Shown here: one piece after another, positions 8,823 to 17,738 of the stretch
Layout of the letters: the number at the start of each line of letters is the position of its first letter
Position numbering within the stretch: the stretch's first letter is position 1
From: an uncultured Granulosicoccaceae bacterium
GTDB taxonomy: Bacteria > Pseudomonadota > Gammaproteobacteria > Granulosicoccales > Granulosicoccaceae
Direction: 5' to 3'
Assembly (NCBI GenBank): GCA_938041955.1
Contig: CALISD010000123.1
Coordinates: 1 to 39,574, forward strand
DNA length: 39,574 nucleotides
The notes under the pieces: model-generated
The model's database searches: none
Told to the model about the DNA's origin: nothing
What the model saw: only the letters and a program-made list of their open reading frames with translations
Made by a program: the position numbers and the translations under genes

Positions 8823-9401
8823 TTATTGCCTCTGACCAGATGGCAGGATTTGCTTTCGCCCAAAGAGTTCAGCGGCTCTTACAAAGGCAACATATACACC
8901 GACCACTGCGGCAATGGTTGCGCCGATCATGCAAAATGCGTAACCCCACCAGACGGGGTACTCAAGCAGTAAGGTAGTTTGACCTGAGCGTATTTTGGAG
9001 TGCATTCCGCTGTAGAGTTGAACTGCAATCAACAGCAGAACTAAAGCGAAGATAGTATCGATTGTAAATTGCAGTAGCCGATTGACAGATGGCGAAAGCC
9101 CTTTGGTAAATATATCTACCGAGGCGTGGCTACCGGTGATTTGGCAGAGTGGTAAGAAGGCGAATATCGAGAACGCTACACCAGCTTCGATAAGCTCGAA
9201 GTCTCCGTTGACGGGACCAATACCTGAATCTATGGCCCACTGGGCAAAGCTGGGTGCGACGCTGGAGAAAAAAGCACCATGTAGCAGGCCGTTGAGAGAG
9301 CGGCCCACTACCGAGACGCACGTGAGTAGAATCAGGGCAATCAATACCAAACCGCCCAGGTAGGCGATGTAGCGAGATAGGCCGTTAAAAAAATTGTACA
9401 T
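8823..9401 (-). CDS. dctQ: TRAP transporter small permease subunit (DctQ)
   Basis: This 192-residue membrane protein has four predicted transmembrane segments (about 10-32, 65-85, 105-125 and 145-170), as expected for the DctQ/SiaQ small subunit that links the binding protein and DctM. The segments are somewhat spread out because an insert-like loop (LLHGAFFSSVAPSFAQWAID) follows helix 1. The start is ATG 9401. The gene lies 56 bases downstream of dctP and directly abuts dctM, which supports a single dctP-Q-M transcript. Substrate specificity is set by DctP and cannot be read from this subunit. Confidence 0.85.
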   Translation of the reverse strand: MYNFFNGLSRYIAYLGGLVLIALILLTCVSVVGRSLNGLLHGAFFSSVAPSFAQWAIDSGIGPVNGDFELIEAGVAFSIFAFLPLCQITGSHASVDIFTKGLSPSVNRLLQFTIDTIFALVLLLIAVQLYSGMHSKIRSGQTTLLLEYPVWWGYAFCMIGATIAAVVGVYVAFVRAAELFGRKQILPSGQRQ

Positions 9402-9457
9402 TAGCGTATAAGTACACAGTTCGCTGCGGCACGAGTGGCCGCAGCATCAGCACAAAG

Positions 9458-10501
9458 TTACTTAACGCTGGCGTTATAGTGATCGATTAACTGCCGGGCA
9501 CGGTCTATCAAGGCCTGTCCGTCTAAATCTTTCTCGGCAAGGTCGGCGATCCATGTGGCATAGATAGGATCAACAACCGGCTTCCAGACAGATGCTGCTG
9601 TTTCGGCATCAATGGTGATGATGTTGTTACCGGCTTCGACTGCAAGTGCGCGGGCAGGGGCATCGGCGTCAGCCTGCGTGCCGCCGGCAAAGATAGAAAA
9701 TTCTAAACCGGAATTGTCATCAATAACAGCCTGCATGTCAGCAGGCAGGTTGTTGTACGTGTCTTTGTTCATCGCTAAAACGAATGTCAGGGTGTAAAGC
9801 GCAGTACCTTCAAACTCAGTGTGATTTTCAACCAGTTCAGGTATTTTAAGCGCGGTGGTAACTTCCCATGGAATGGTTGTTCCATCGATGACACCCTTAG
9901 CTAAACCTTCTGATACCGCAGGCACTGGCATACCGACCGGTGTGGCGCCTGTCGCTTCGAGTAACTTGTTTACCAGGCGGGATCCACCGCGAATCTTCAT
10001 GCCTTTTAGATCATCTGGTACCTCTACCGGATCGGCTGTGTGAAACAAACCAGGTCCGTGCACCCAGGTTCCCAACATGTGAACGTCTGAGAACTGCTCT
10101 TTCATGCCTTCCTCGTACATGTGCCAATAAGCGTAGGAAGCCGCTCTGGCATCGTCGACCATAAACGGCAGTTCAAAAACTTCGGTCGACGGAAAGCGAC
10201 CAGGTGTGTAGCCCACTACTGTCCAGCCAATATCGATAATGCCGTCGGCTATGTGATCATATAGCTCAGGTGGCTTGCCGCCCAGTGCCATGCCGGCGTA
10301 GCGTTCGACCTTGATGCGGCCGCCGGAATCTTTCTCGACATTATCAGCCCAGACATCGAGCACCTGACTTGGTACAGTCGCTTGCGGGGGTAAGAAGTGT
10401 TCCAGCTTTAAAGTGAATTCCTGGGCAACAGCGCTTAGAGGGGTAATGGCGGTTAGTAGGCCGGCACAGAGACCGGCCATTAGAGATCTGCGTAATAACA
10501 T
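9458..10501 (-). CDS. dctP: TRAP transporter substrate-binding protein (DctP family)
   Basis: The 347-residue periplasmic binding protein begins with a signal peptide (MLLRRSLMAGLCAGLLTAIT, probably cleaved after SAVAQ). The mature part follows the DctP fold, with LKLEHFLPPQATVPSQV at the N-terminus, the GGKPPELYDHIADGIIDIGW segment and the conserved arginine-containing motif MKIRGGSRLVNKLLEATGATPV. That Arg normally binds a carboxylate of the substrate, so an organic acid is the likely ligand, but its identity is unknown. The start at ATG 10501 is preceded by an AGGGA element. It is the first gene of the minus-strand operon, and an inverted repeat about 115 bases upstream is a candidate operator. 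Confidence 0.9.
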   Translation of the reverse strand: MLLRRSLMAGLCAGLLTAITPLSAVAQEFTLKLEHFLPPQATVPSQVLDVWADNVEKDSGGRIKVERYAGMALGGKPPELYDHIADGIIDIGWTVVGYTPGRFPSTEVFELPFMVDDARAASYAYWHMYEEGMKEQFSDVHMLGTWVHGPGLFHTADPVEVPDDLKGMKIRGGSRLVNKLLEATGATPVGMPVPAVSEGLAKGVIDGTTIPWEVTTALKIPELVENHTEFEGTALYTLTFVLAMNKDTYNNLPADMQAVIDDNSGLEFSIFAGGTQADADAPARALAVEAGNNIITIDAETAASVWKPVVDPIYATWIADLAEKDLDGQALIDRARQLIDHYNASVK

Positions 10502-10616
10502 TCGATATTTCCCTGATATAAGAAAGTAGCAATTTCAGTTTAAGCTCAGTGACCAATACCAGAACACCAAGGCTCGTACCTGCGCACCCGCTCAACCCGC
10601 TTGTCAGGTGCCATTA

Positions 10617-10635
10617 TAGCTATAATACATAGCTA
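10617..10635. promoter_or_regulatory. Candidate operator/promoter element upstream of dctP
   Basis: A perfect 7-5-7 inverted repeat, TAGCTAT and ATAGCTA arms around AATAC, lies 116 bases upstream of the dctP start. The minus-strand reading of the element includes TATAAT-like sequence, so the repeat may overlap a -10 box. Dyads of this size suit dimeric regulators such as GntR or LacI types, but no regulator gene is adjacent. The function is inferred from position only. Confidence 0.4.
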
Positions 10636-11591
10636 AACGATTAGATAGCAACCAAAGGCAGCTTACATGTTGATTCTGGCGCAATTGCGTGTGGCGACAA
10701 AGAGTCGTATATGGCGATGAACATGCGAATGAGGGTCTGGCGTCTGTGGTAGCGCCGGGCTTATTCTAAGACCCGGATCCAGTGGCAAAAAGATCCGGTG
10801 CGATGGGTTCCATGATCCGCTATGTGTAGGTAATAAATTTAGGTAAAACGGCCTGGTCAGTAGTGATTATTGTAATAAATGCTGCCCGAGATAGAGTTCA
10901 GGGGGATTGGCCCTGCATTACAGACAATAGTTACGAGACGATATTCAACATATGCGCCTGAAAAGAGAGCATTGCATAACCAGCACATTGACCGCGTAAT
11001 ATCCGAACTGGTGATGCCCTAAACAGTCAGGGCAGAATAACTGCTATAAAAGTCTGCTGGTGTCGGCGCGCCGACGGTTTTATCTGCCGTTTTGATTTCG
11101 CGATTAACTACCACGACGTTTTCGTATTCACCGCGATCAGACCGGACACCATTGCAGATCTCACACCAATCAAGGTTTATATTGGAGACACTGGAACTCA
11201 CCAGAGAAATTTCACAGCTTGGGAAAACTTGTAGCGTTGTCGTTGCTCTTTTCTTTGCTCAGCAGTGTTTTAAAGATATTTGAATCGAAATTATTGCAGT
11301 TACACAGCAATATCAAAATTTCCACTGAGAAGCATGTTCCATCGCACTTCGTGCAATCGAAACCCTTATTTTCTCAACGTGATCAGCACATTCTCGTTGG
11401 AGCAAACAGGACATTGCATAACCAACGGTTCGTTGCGCCACTACCCTGTTAATCAAAAACACCATGCACATCACAACAACCTCTGGAAATCAGCGTCTGC
11501 CGGGGTCGAGTTTCTCACAGGGGTGGATTTCTCTTAGGTGATCGACTGGTGACTCCGAAATGTCAATTCAAAAATATCTGATTTTCAGCGG
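10636..11591. other. Long stretch (~950 bases) with no recognised gene
   Basis: The stretch holds only short open frames, none with a recognisable domain or a good ribosome-binding site. A 60-codon minus-strand frame at 11019-11201 is the least implausible of these, but it has no family resemblance I know. A 7-bp inverted repeat (CCGGATC 10773-10779, GATCCGG 10792-10798) is present without a U-tract. The stretch could be degraded coding sequence or hold an unrecognised small RNA. Confidence 0.5.
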
Positions 11592-12896
11592 TTATATTTT
11601 GTCAATCGCTCGCCTGTGGTCATCGGCCGGAAAGTAGCTTGTTAGTCGGTGCAACATCTGCAGCACCGATAACCAGGTAACAAGCTCGATAATCGCTGCT
11701 GACGATACCTCACCTTCCCGGCAAGCGTTAACAACGTCAGATGTGATTTCTGCAGGGCTGGGGGAGGCCGCTCTTGCCAACATGATTAACGTATATTGTT
11801 TTTCGTCTGTGTCAGCTAACTCGGTAGTTGGATCGAGAGCAAACTGCGCTGCCTGGTTGAGTTGATCGTCTGTTAACCCGAGATGAGCGCCCAGGAGTCG
11901 TTGCTCTGCAACGAGTGGTTCGTCTTTCACTACCGTTGCGAAGACGACACCGGCCAAAACTTTGGTGCCTAGTCCAACTACGGTGGTCTCTGTGTTAAGG
12001 TTTTCGCGTAACGCAGATGCGACGGCTCGAATACCGCGTTTGTTTTTCATGCGTGACAACACAGGAAAATCGTGACCGCACAGCGTGGTCATGAACTCTC
12101 CGACGGCCGGCCATGAATCAGGCACACCTTTCTGCCACTGACCATCCAGACGCAATGCGGTCGGTGCATAGCGAATTACCGAGAGTTTGGTCCATAGTGA
12201 ATCTGAATCCGGAGCCTCGGCAATTGACATATCTTCAGGTAGGTCTGCGCCAGATTTCCCTGGACTCCAGTTGACGCCCATCATTGCGGTGGTTTCTGCG
12301 ACTGTGCTGGTTTCGAGTTCAACGCTGATTGCATCCATGAATTTGTTTAAAAACCCCATCATTACAATACCCAGCACCACCCACTCGGTTTGTTTTGAAG
12401 AAAAGTGCTGCTCTAGTTCGTCACGCTCTTCATTTGTCAGCTCACACGGAACACGTGCTAACGAACGAGCAACAGCAATCGCTGCAAGTTCTTGAGGACT
12501 AAACTGTTCACCCCCTACGAGCGCCTGGGCCACTTTCTCTGGCGCTGCACCGCGACGCAGCGCAAAGGAGCAAGTGTGGGCTGAGCAGTACGGACACTCA
12601 GCTGCGCGGCTGGACACATACATCCCCAAACCGACAATGTCTTTAGGTGCTCCGCCTATCCCGAAAATTGAGAAAGGCAAATTCAAAAAATTCGGCACCA
12701 GGATATTGTAGGTGCGAAAAGCCGGGGGCCAGATTTCAAGGTAGCTGTCGCAGTTTGGAACAACGCCGATCAGTACGCGCACTAACTCGAGCAGCGGGCC
12801 ATATCTTTTGTGCAGTACCGGCATGGGCACGGCATCAGTTTTGAGCAATGTAGCGAGCATATTATCGGCAGTCGCTGGTGAGGTTGCTTCAGCCAT
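11592..12896 (-). CDS. Carboxymuconolactone decarboxylase/AhpD-like protein with a probable second, cysteine-less domain
   Basis: The 434-residue protein contains an AhpD-like segment at about 60-200. The motif AECPYCSAHTCSFALRRG gives the CxxC pair C101/C104 followed by H107, the redox-active signature of the CMD/AhpD alkylhydroperoxidase family. The second half (about 270-425) has the same helical rhythm (GTKVLAGVVFATVVKDEPLVAEQRLL, then GLTDDQL), but the cysteine positions hold other residues, so it looks like a degenerate repeat. Single-domain members are 110-190 residues, making this double-length. ATG 12896 has an excellent GGAGGAG site 5 bases upstream. It stands alone on its strand. 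A peroxidase or hydrolytic role is possible, but no substrate can be given. Confidence 0.78.
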   Translation of the reverse strand: MAEATSPATADNMLATLLKTDAVPMPVLHKRYGPLLELVRVLIGVVPNCDSYLEIWPPAFRTYNILVPNFLNLPFSIFGIGGAPKDIVGLGMYVSSRAAECPYCSAHTCSFALRRGAAPEKVAQALVGGEQFSPQELAAIAVARSLARVPCELTNEERDELEQHFSSKQTEWVVLGIVMMGFLNKFMDAISVELETSTVAETTAMMGVNWSPGKSGADLPEDMSIAEAPDSDSLWTKLSVIRYAPTALRLDGQWQKGVPDSWPAVGEFMTTLCGHDFPVLSRMKNKRGIRAVASALRENLNTETTVVGLGTKVLAGVVFATVVKDEPLVAEQRLLGAHLGLTDDQLNQAAQFALDPTTELADTDEKQYTLIMLARAASPSPAEITSDVVNACREGEVSSAAIIELVTWLSVLQMLHRLTSYFPADDHRRAIDKI

Positions 12897-13436
12897 CGGG
12901 TCTCCTCCTGTGGGACTGGCAGGAATATGTTGTATGCCGAGTTTACCTGATCACACTATAAACCGCTGGCGAGGACGAGTTGGCCATTCAACACGGCATG
13001 TGTGTGCAGCATGCTGCATCGTGACTCTTTACAGGGGAGGCTGACGCTTTAACCCGGCCGGCAGATTGCGGGACACCACGCTGATCGTTCGGGCTGTGTA
13101 CACGGTCGAAGAAATCCGGACAGTAAGAGCAACTGTTCGGCGGAGGTTTGCCGGACTTTGCCTTAAAGCGAAGATACGCTTTACAGCATCTATAATCGGA
13201 CAGGTGCTCCAGTTACTGTATTGTCTTGTGGCTTAGAGAAATCGCCTGGCTAACGTTCGGACTGTTAGAGTGTACTTTTCGAGTATAAAATTCGTTGCTG
13301 TGTCTAAAAAACTCGCGTTTGGTTTCTTAACTGCGAGTTATATCCCTGTAAATTCCTGTAGAAAATTATAATAATTTTCGCCATTGTCTGCCGGCCAATG
13401 CGTAATGGGTCTGAGGCTCAGGGCGCGGTGTTGCGT
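12897..13436. other. Intergenic stretch (~540 bases) without a recognised gene
   Basis: No coding frame here looks real. The right part contains an AT-rich perfect inverted repeat at 13361-13379, with GAAAATT and AATTTTC arms. It lies about 60 bases past the mtfA stop and might act as a weak 3' end structure. The left end carries the strong ribosome-binding site of the CMD-like gene. I see no convincing promoter boxes. Confidence 0.5.
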
Positions 13437-14192
13437 CTATGATTGTGGGGCTAGCGGGCTTTGTAGAAAAAATTTTGTCATTAATTCATACAGGTCTGGG
13501 TAGGCTTCAAACAGTAAGTCAGGTGTTTCAAAAAACACTTCGCTTAAGACGGCGAAAAACTCAGCGGGGTTTGTCGCCCCATAACGATCGATGCCCTGCT
13601 TGGGATTGACCTGAAAATCTTCAAAGGCATTGCTCATCAATTTCGACCAGGTGCCTTGATTCATGCCTTTCTGCATCGGTGGAAATCCGTTGGCGCGACC
13701 GTTTAACATGTCGAGTTTATGAACAAATTCGTGAATCACCACGTTGTGTCCATCACGAACTCCAGCATGCTCGGTATCTTTCCACGAAAGTATAACTGGA
13801 CCTCTCAACCACGCCTCCCCGCTGCGGTGGCTATGCTTTGTGTGGGTCACGCCGAATTCATCTACCTCTGAGGTTTCGCGGCTGAAACCAGCAGGGTACA
13901 CGATGACTGAAGACCAGCCGCTATACCAGTCAAGATTAAGATTCAGGATTGGCAGGCAAGCTTGCAGCGCGATTGATTGACGTACAGTCTCAGTTATTTC
14001 GAAACCATGCGCGCCACTGATGTCTTTATTGTGTAAAAACAGCGTCGCCAGTGTAAATAGCTTGTTCTGGTCATTTTCGTTTAGCCGATCCAGTACGGGT
14101 ATTTCCGACTTTACCTGTTGCCACTCTTGTAGGGTAATCTGGCTTTTAGCCAGTATGCGTTGTTCACGCCATCGTTTAAATTTACTGAACAT
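13437..14192 (-). CDS. mtfA: MtfA-type zinc metallopeptidase (M90 family)
   Basis: At 251 residues it is close to E. coli MtfA (about 265), which binds the glucose repressor Mlc and has aminopeptidase activity. The zinc-binding HExxH motif is visible as VVIHEFVHKLDMLNG (H154, E155, H158). The downstream glutamate in TNPAEFFAVLSEVFFE (about E211) is the expected third ligand. The N-terminal region starts MFSKFKRWREQRIL, typical of the family. The start is ATG 14192. The gene is monocistronic, with a tandem repeat array beginning about 120 bases upstream of its start. The Mlc link is known from enterobacteria only; here the peptidase fold is what the sequence supports. Confidence 0.92.
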   Translation of the reverse strand: MFSKFKRWREQRILAKSQITLQEWQQVKSEIPVLDRLNENDQNKLFTLATLFLHNKDISGAHGFEITETVRQSIALQACLPILNLNLDWYSGWSSVIVYPAGFSRETSEVDEFGVTHTKHSHRSGEAWLRGPVILSWKDTEHAGVRDGHNVVIHEFVHKLDMLNGRANGFPPMQKGMNQGTWSKLMSNAFEDFQVNPKQGIDRYGATNPAEFFAVLSEVFFETPDLLFEAYPDLYELMTKFFLQSPLAPQS

Positions 14193-14346
14193 ATTTATGA
14201 CAAAGGCCGTATTGGGAGCTGGGGGAATTGTAATGATTATTAATGTTGGGGGCTATCTCTGACAGTTCAATGTGGGCTGTTGGTTTTAGGCCGGAATGTC
14301 CATGCGCACGTCTGGCTTCTGCTACCTGCCATACATCGTGTAGCCA

Positions 14347-14965
14347 CAGAAGGTTGAAAAGGAGTGCGCATCATCAGTAATAAAAGATCAAGGTAACCCG
14401 CGCGTTAGCAAGGCAAGACACGCTCGTCCAGCGGATCACAGCGTAAGCGCTAATCCTTGCTCACGCAGCGGGCTAGCTGAGATCGGTCCAGGTCAGCCAT
14501 CAGCTGCTTGATCCGTGCAAGACAACAGAAGCTTGAAAAGGAATACGCGGCATCAGCTATATAGATCAAGGTAACCCGCCGCGTTAGCAAGGCAGGACCC
14601 GCTCGCCGAGCGGATCACAGCGTATGCGCTGATCCTTGCTCACGCAGCGGGTTACGTGGGATCGGTTCAGGTCAGCCTTCTGCTTCTTGCCATGCTCCGC
14701 GGGGGACAACAGAGATTTGAAAAAGAATACGCATCGTCAGTAATAAAGGATCAAGGTAACCCGCCGCGTGAGCAAGGCAAGACACCCTCGTCCAGCGGAT
14801 CACAGCGTATGCGCTGATCCTTGCTCACGCAGCGGGCTACGTGAGGTCGGTTCAGTTCTGCCTTCTGCTGCTTGCCATGCTCCGTGCGAGACAACAGAAG
14901 CTTGAAAAAGAATACGCATCGTCAGTAATAGATGCTCAGGGTAATTTGCGCTGTTTGGTGGCTCG
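14347..14965. repeat. Tandem array of ~184-bp units (three full copies plus a partial), each with a long internal hairpin
   Basis: Copies begin at about 14347, 14526, 14710 and 14895 (spacings 179, 184, 185) at the shared motif CAGAAGCTTGAAAA. A partial match to the unit's end precedes the first copy from about 14310, and the fourth copy decays near the amidohydrolase stop. Inside each unit two arms of about 20 bases pair, for example GTAACCCGCCGCGTGAGCAAGG (given in full only as positions 14756-14777) with 14819-14840. They enclose a second inner hairpin around the near-palindrome CAGCGTATGCGCTG. The array fills the space between the mtfA start and the amidohydrolase stop. It resembles structured extragenic repeats, but I do not recognise a named family. 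Confidence 0.9.
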
Positions 14966-14969
14966 TGCG

Positions 14970-16139
14970 CTAAGCTGGCATAGCTTGCTCAACCAACTGA
15001 ACCCAATAGGAGCAGCCATGCGGTATGGCTTCATCATTGAAGTCATACTCTGGATGATGAAGTAGTGCGGTATCACCATTGCCCATAAAGATAAAAGCAC
15101 CGGGCCTGGCTTCCAACATGTACGAGAAATCTTCAGCACCCATAACCGGGGCTATATCTGCATCGACATTATCTGGCCCTGAAACCTTTTCGGCAATTCC
15201 CGCGGCAAACGCTGTTTGCTTGTCTGAGTTAACGGTTACCGGATAACCATAGTGATATTCCAGTTCGGCCGTGGCATCCATTGACTTTGCAGTATGTTCA
15301 ACCACTGTTTCCATTCGTTCTTTTATCTGATCACGTACCTCTGAAGACAATGTACGAACAGTGCCTTTGATGCTGACTGTTTGCGGGATCACATTGTATG
15401 AAATGGTATCTGTATTGAACGAGGTAACGGAAATCACGGCGTTCTCGAGTGGATCAATGTTGCGTGACACAATAGACTGCAAAGCGAGTGTTATTTGTGA
15501 CGCGATAACTGTCGGGTCTATGCCGCGGTGAGGCGCTGCTGCATGGCCGCCTTTGCCGGTTACTACAATATCAAATTGATCAGCTGCTGCCATGATCGAA
15601 CCAGGGCGTATGGCGAACTTGCCAATCTCCATACCAGGCCAGTTATGCATACCGTAGACTTCTTTAATGCCAAAGCGATCCATCATGCCGTCTTGAACCA
15701 TTTCATTGCCGCCGCCACCGCCTTCTTCAGCCGGTTGAAATATCACGGCGACTTTGCCACTGAAATTTCGAGTTTCACTTAGATACTTGGCGGCACCTAG
15801 CAACATGGCTGTGTGGCCGTCGTGGCCGCATGCGTGCATCTTACCGTCTGTGGTGGAGGCGTGAGGCACACCGCTGGCTTCATGGATAGGTAATGCGTCC
15901 ATATCAGCACGTAAACCGATCACATTGCCGGAGCTATTGTCCTTGCCGTTGATGATCCCCACCACACCGGTTCTGCCGATACCTTCTACGACTTCATCAA
16001 CACCGAATTCACGCAACTTGTCAGCGACTACCCCTGCAGTGCGCTGCACGTCAAACAGCAATTCAGGATTTTGGTGCAAATCGCGGCGCCACTCTGTGAT
16101 TTCTGGTAACAGATCTGCAAATCGATTGACTAGTGGCAT
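14970..16139 (-). CDS. M20 family amidohydrolase (hippurate/amino-acid amide hydrolase-like)
   Basis: This 389-residue di-zinc hydrolase is of the HipO/IAA-amino acid hydrolase type. Family members cleave N-acyl amino acids or related amides in the cytoplasm. Motifs include the N-terminal WRRDLHQNPEL, the metal-site motif GLRADMDALPI, MHACGHDGHTAMLLG, the bridging-Glu region IFQPAEEGGGG, the dimerisation-domain histidine in GGHAAAPHRGIDP and the final ligand region GAEDFSYML. The start is set at ATG 16139, which has an AAAGGA site 7 bases upstream. An in-frame TTG at 16190 would add 17 non-conserved residues. The gene is divergent from the enolase-superfamily gene, and a shared regulatory gap of about 190 bases includes the palindrome TTGCGCAA. 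The substrate is unknown. Confidence 0.9.
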   Translation of the reverse strand: MPLVNRFADLLPEITEWRRDLHQNPELLFDVQRTAGVVADKLREFGVDEVVEGIGRTGVVGIINGKDNSSGNVIGLRADMDALPIHEASGVPHASTTDGKMHACGHDGHTAMLLGAAKYLSETRNFSGKVAVIFQPAEEGGGGGNEMVQDGMMDRFGIKEVYGMHNWPGMEIGKFAIRPGSIMAAADQFDIVVTGKGGHAAAPHRGIDPTVIASQITLALQSIVSRNIDPLENAVISVTSFNTDTISYNVIPQTVSIKGTVRTLSSEVRDQIKERMETVVEHTAKSMDATAELEYHYGYPVTVNSDKQTAFAAGIAEKVSGPDNVDADIAPVMGAEDFSYMLEARPGAFIFMGNGDTALLHHPEYDFNDEAIPHGCSYWVQLVEQAMPA

Positions 16140-16327
16140 GTCGGGATCCTTTGGAAATTTATTGGTTATGTCTCCGCGACAGCATGCCAATTACACACAA
16201 TTTGCGCAAGCAGGGATTACATTTACGGCGTTTCATAGGTCGACCATCGCTGTGGCGATCGCTATCATGATGCCTGGGAGGGATCTGGCATGAGGCGGAG
16301 ATCACACTCCTGTGCAGAGGAAGCCAC

Positions 16328-17440
16328 ATGGCCAAAATCAAAAAAATCGAACTACTGATAGTAGATTTGAAACCAAAAGTTAAGCGCACAGATGCCATAC
16401 AGTCGTTTGACAGTCAGCAAACACCGATGGTGCTCATCACAGATGCTGATGGGTTCACGGGTACGGGTTACAGCTATACAATCGGTCAGGGCGGTGAGGC
16501 TATTATGTCGCTGCTTAAAGAGACACTTGTGCCGCGCCTTATTGGCGCGGATGCAGATTCAATCGAAAAGATCTGGCGCGATCTTCTGTTCTCTACCCAT
16601 GCGACCAGTGTGGGTGCAATTACCTCACTTGCATTGGCGGCTATTGATACTGCGTTGTGGGACCTGAAGGCCCGTCGTGCAAACCTGCCGTTGTATAAGC
16701 TCGCCGGTGGCGCGAAAGACAGTGTGCCGCTGTACACCACTGAGGGCGGCTGGTTGCATATACCAGTTGAAGATCTGGTCGCTGATGCGGTCAATGCAAA
16801 AGCAGCGGGATTCTCCGGCTCTAAAATCAAAATAGGCAAACGTCATCTGGCTGAAGATCGCGAGCGCTTAAAGGCGGTGCGTGAGGCGGTAGGCGATGAT
16901 TACGACATTATGGTTGATGCGAATCAGGGTTTTAGTTTGTCTGAATCTATTCGTCGAGCAGCAATGCTAGAACAGTTCGATATCGGCTGGTTTGAAGAGC
17001 CAATGCCGGCTGATGATGTGGCAGCGCACGCGCATTTGGCAAAACACACCAGTGTGCCCGTTGCAGTGGGTGAGAGTCTGTATTCGATCTCGCAGTTTAA
17101 AGATTATCTGCATGCCGGGGCCGCATCAATTGTGCAGGTTGATGTCGCACGAATCGGTGGTATCACGCCATGGTTAAAAGTCGCGCATATGGCGGAGGCG
17201 TATAACGTATCGGTTTGCCCTCACTTTCTTATGGAGCTCCACGTAAGTCTGGTGTGTGCGGTACCCAACACGCCGTGGCTTGAATACATTCCACAACTGG
17301 ATGATATCACCGAGGAACAGATGACTGTGGAGCAGGGGGTGGCGGAACCCAGCTCACTTCCGGGAATCGGGATTCACTGGGATAAAAACGAGATTGATCA
17401 ACGGCGTATGAAGCCTTTTGATTTTGTTTTAACCGGCTAA
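16328..17440 (+). CDS. Mandelate racemase/muconate lactonizing enzyme family protein (enolase superfamily)
   Basis: The 370-residue protein has the N-terminal capping domain and the C-terminal barrel of the enolase superfamily, whose members abstract a proton alpha to a carboxylate using Mg2+. Visible residues are the KxK pair K166/K168 in GSKIKIGK, the metal ligands D197 (VDANQGF), E223 (WFEEPM) and E249 (VGESLY), and the D272/H299 pair (VQVDVARIGG, CPHFLMELH). This is the mandelate racemase subgroup pattern, which includes sugar-acid dehydratases and racemases. The exact reaction cannot be read from sequence alone. ATG 16328 has a good AGAGGA site 6 bases upstream. The neighbouring divergent amidohydrolase and the TRAP transporter 6 kb away hint at an organic-acid or acyl-amino-acid pathway. 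Confidence 0.9.
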   Translation: MAKIKKIELLIVDLKPKVKRTDAIQSFDSQQTPMVLITDADGFTGTGYSYTIGQGGEAIMSLLKETLVPRLIGADADSIEKIWRDLLFSTHATSVGAITSLALAAIDTALWDLKARRANLPLYKLAGGAKDSVPLYTTEGGWLHIPVEDLVADAVNAKAAGFSGSKIKIGKRHLAEDRERLKAVREAVGDDYDIMVDANQGFSLSESIRRAAMLEQFDIGWFEEPMPADDVAAHAHLAKHTSVPVAVGESLYSISQFKDYLHAGAASIVQVDVARIGGITPWLKVAHMAEAYNVSVCPHFLMELHVSLVCAVPNTPWLEYIPQLDDITEEQMTVEQGVAEPSSLPGIGIHWDKNEIDQRRMKPFDFVLTG

Positions 17441-17738
17441 CATGGCTTGTGGCGGTCGGCGCTCTCAGGAAACCCGACCCATGAAGCCTCCGGCAAGCTA
17501 TTTATGTGCAGACGTTTTTCCAGCAATACAGCAAGGCAACTTTGGATATAAGATAGTAGTTGCTGGAAGTGAAAGCCGTATAAGATTATAGCAGTACGCG
17601 ACTCGCTCACTCGTCGGATGTTTCCTTTACGCTCACCTCGGGCTGCATGTCGCAAGTCCTGACAAACCTTCTGTTGTGATTGGTACGCGAAGTTGCGCAT
17701 CGACTAAGCTGGCAGCACGTGTTCAACGGTTACTAAAT

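Noticed and set aside
11019..11201. 60-codon minus-strand open frame in the long gap after dctP
   Set aside because: It has no recognisable domain, a poor start context and isolated position, and it is no longer than expected by chance at this GC content.
16187..16210. TTGCGCAA palindrome in the amidohydrolase-enolase gap as an operator
   Set aside because: An 8-bp palindrome alone is too common to list as a separate regulatory site; it is mentioned only as context.
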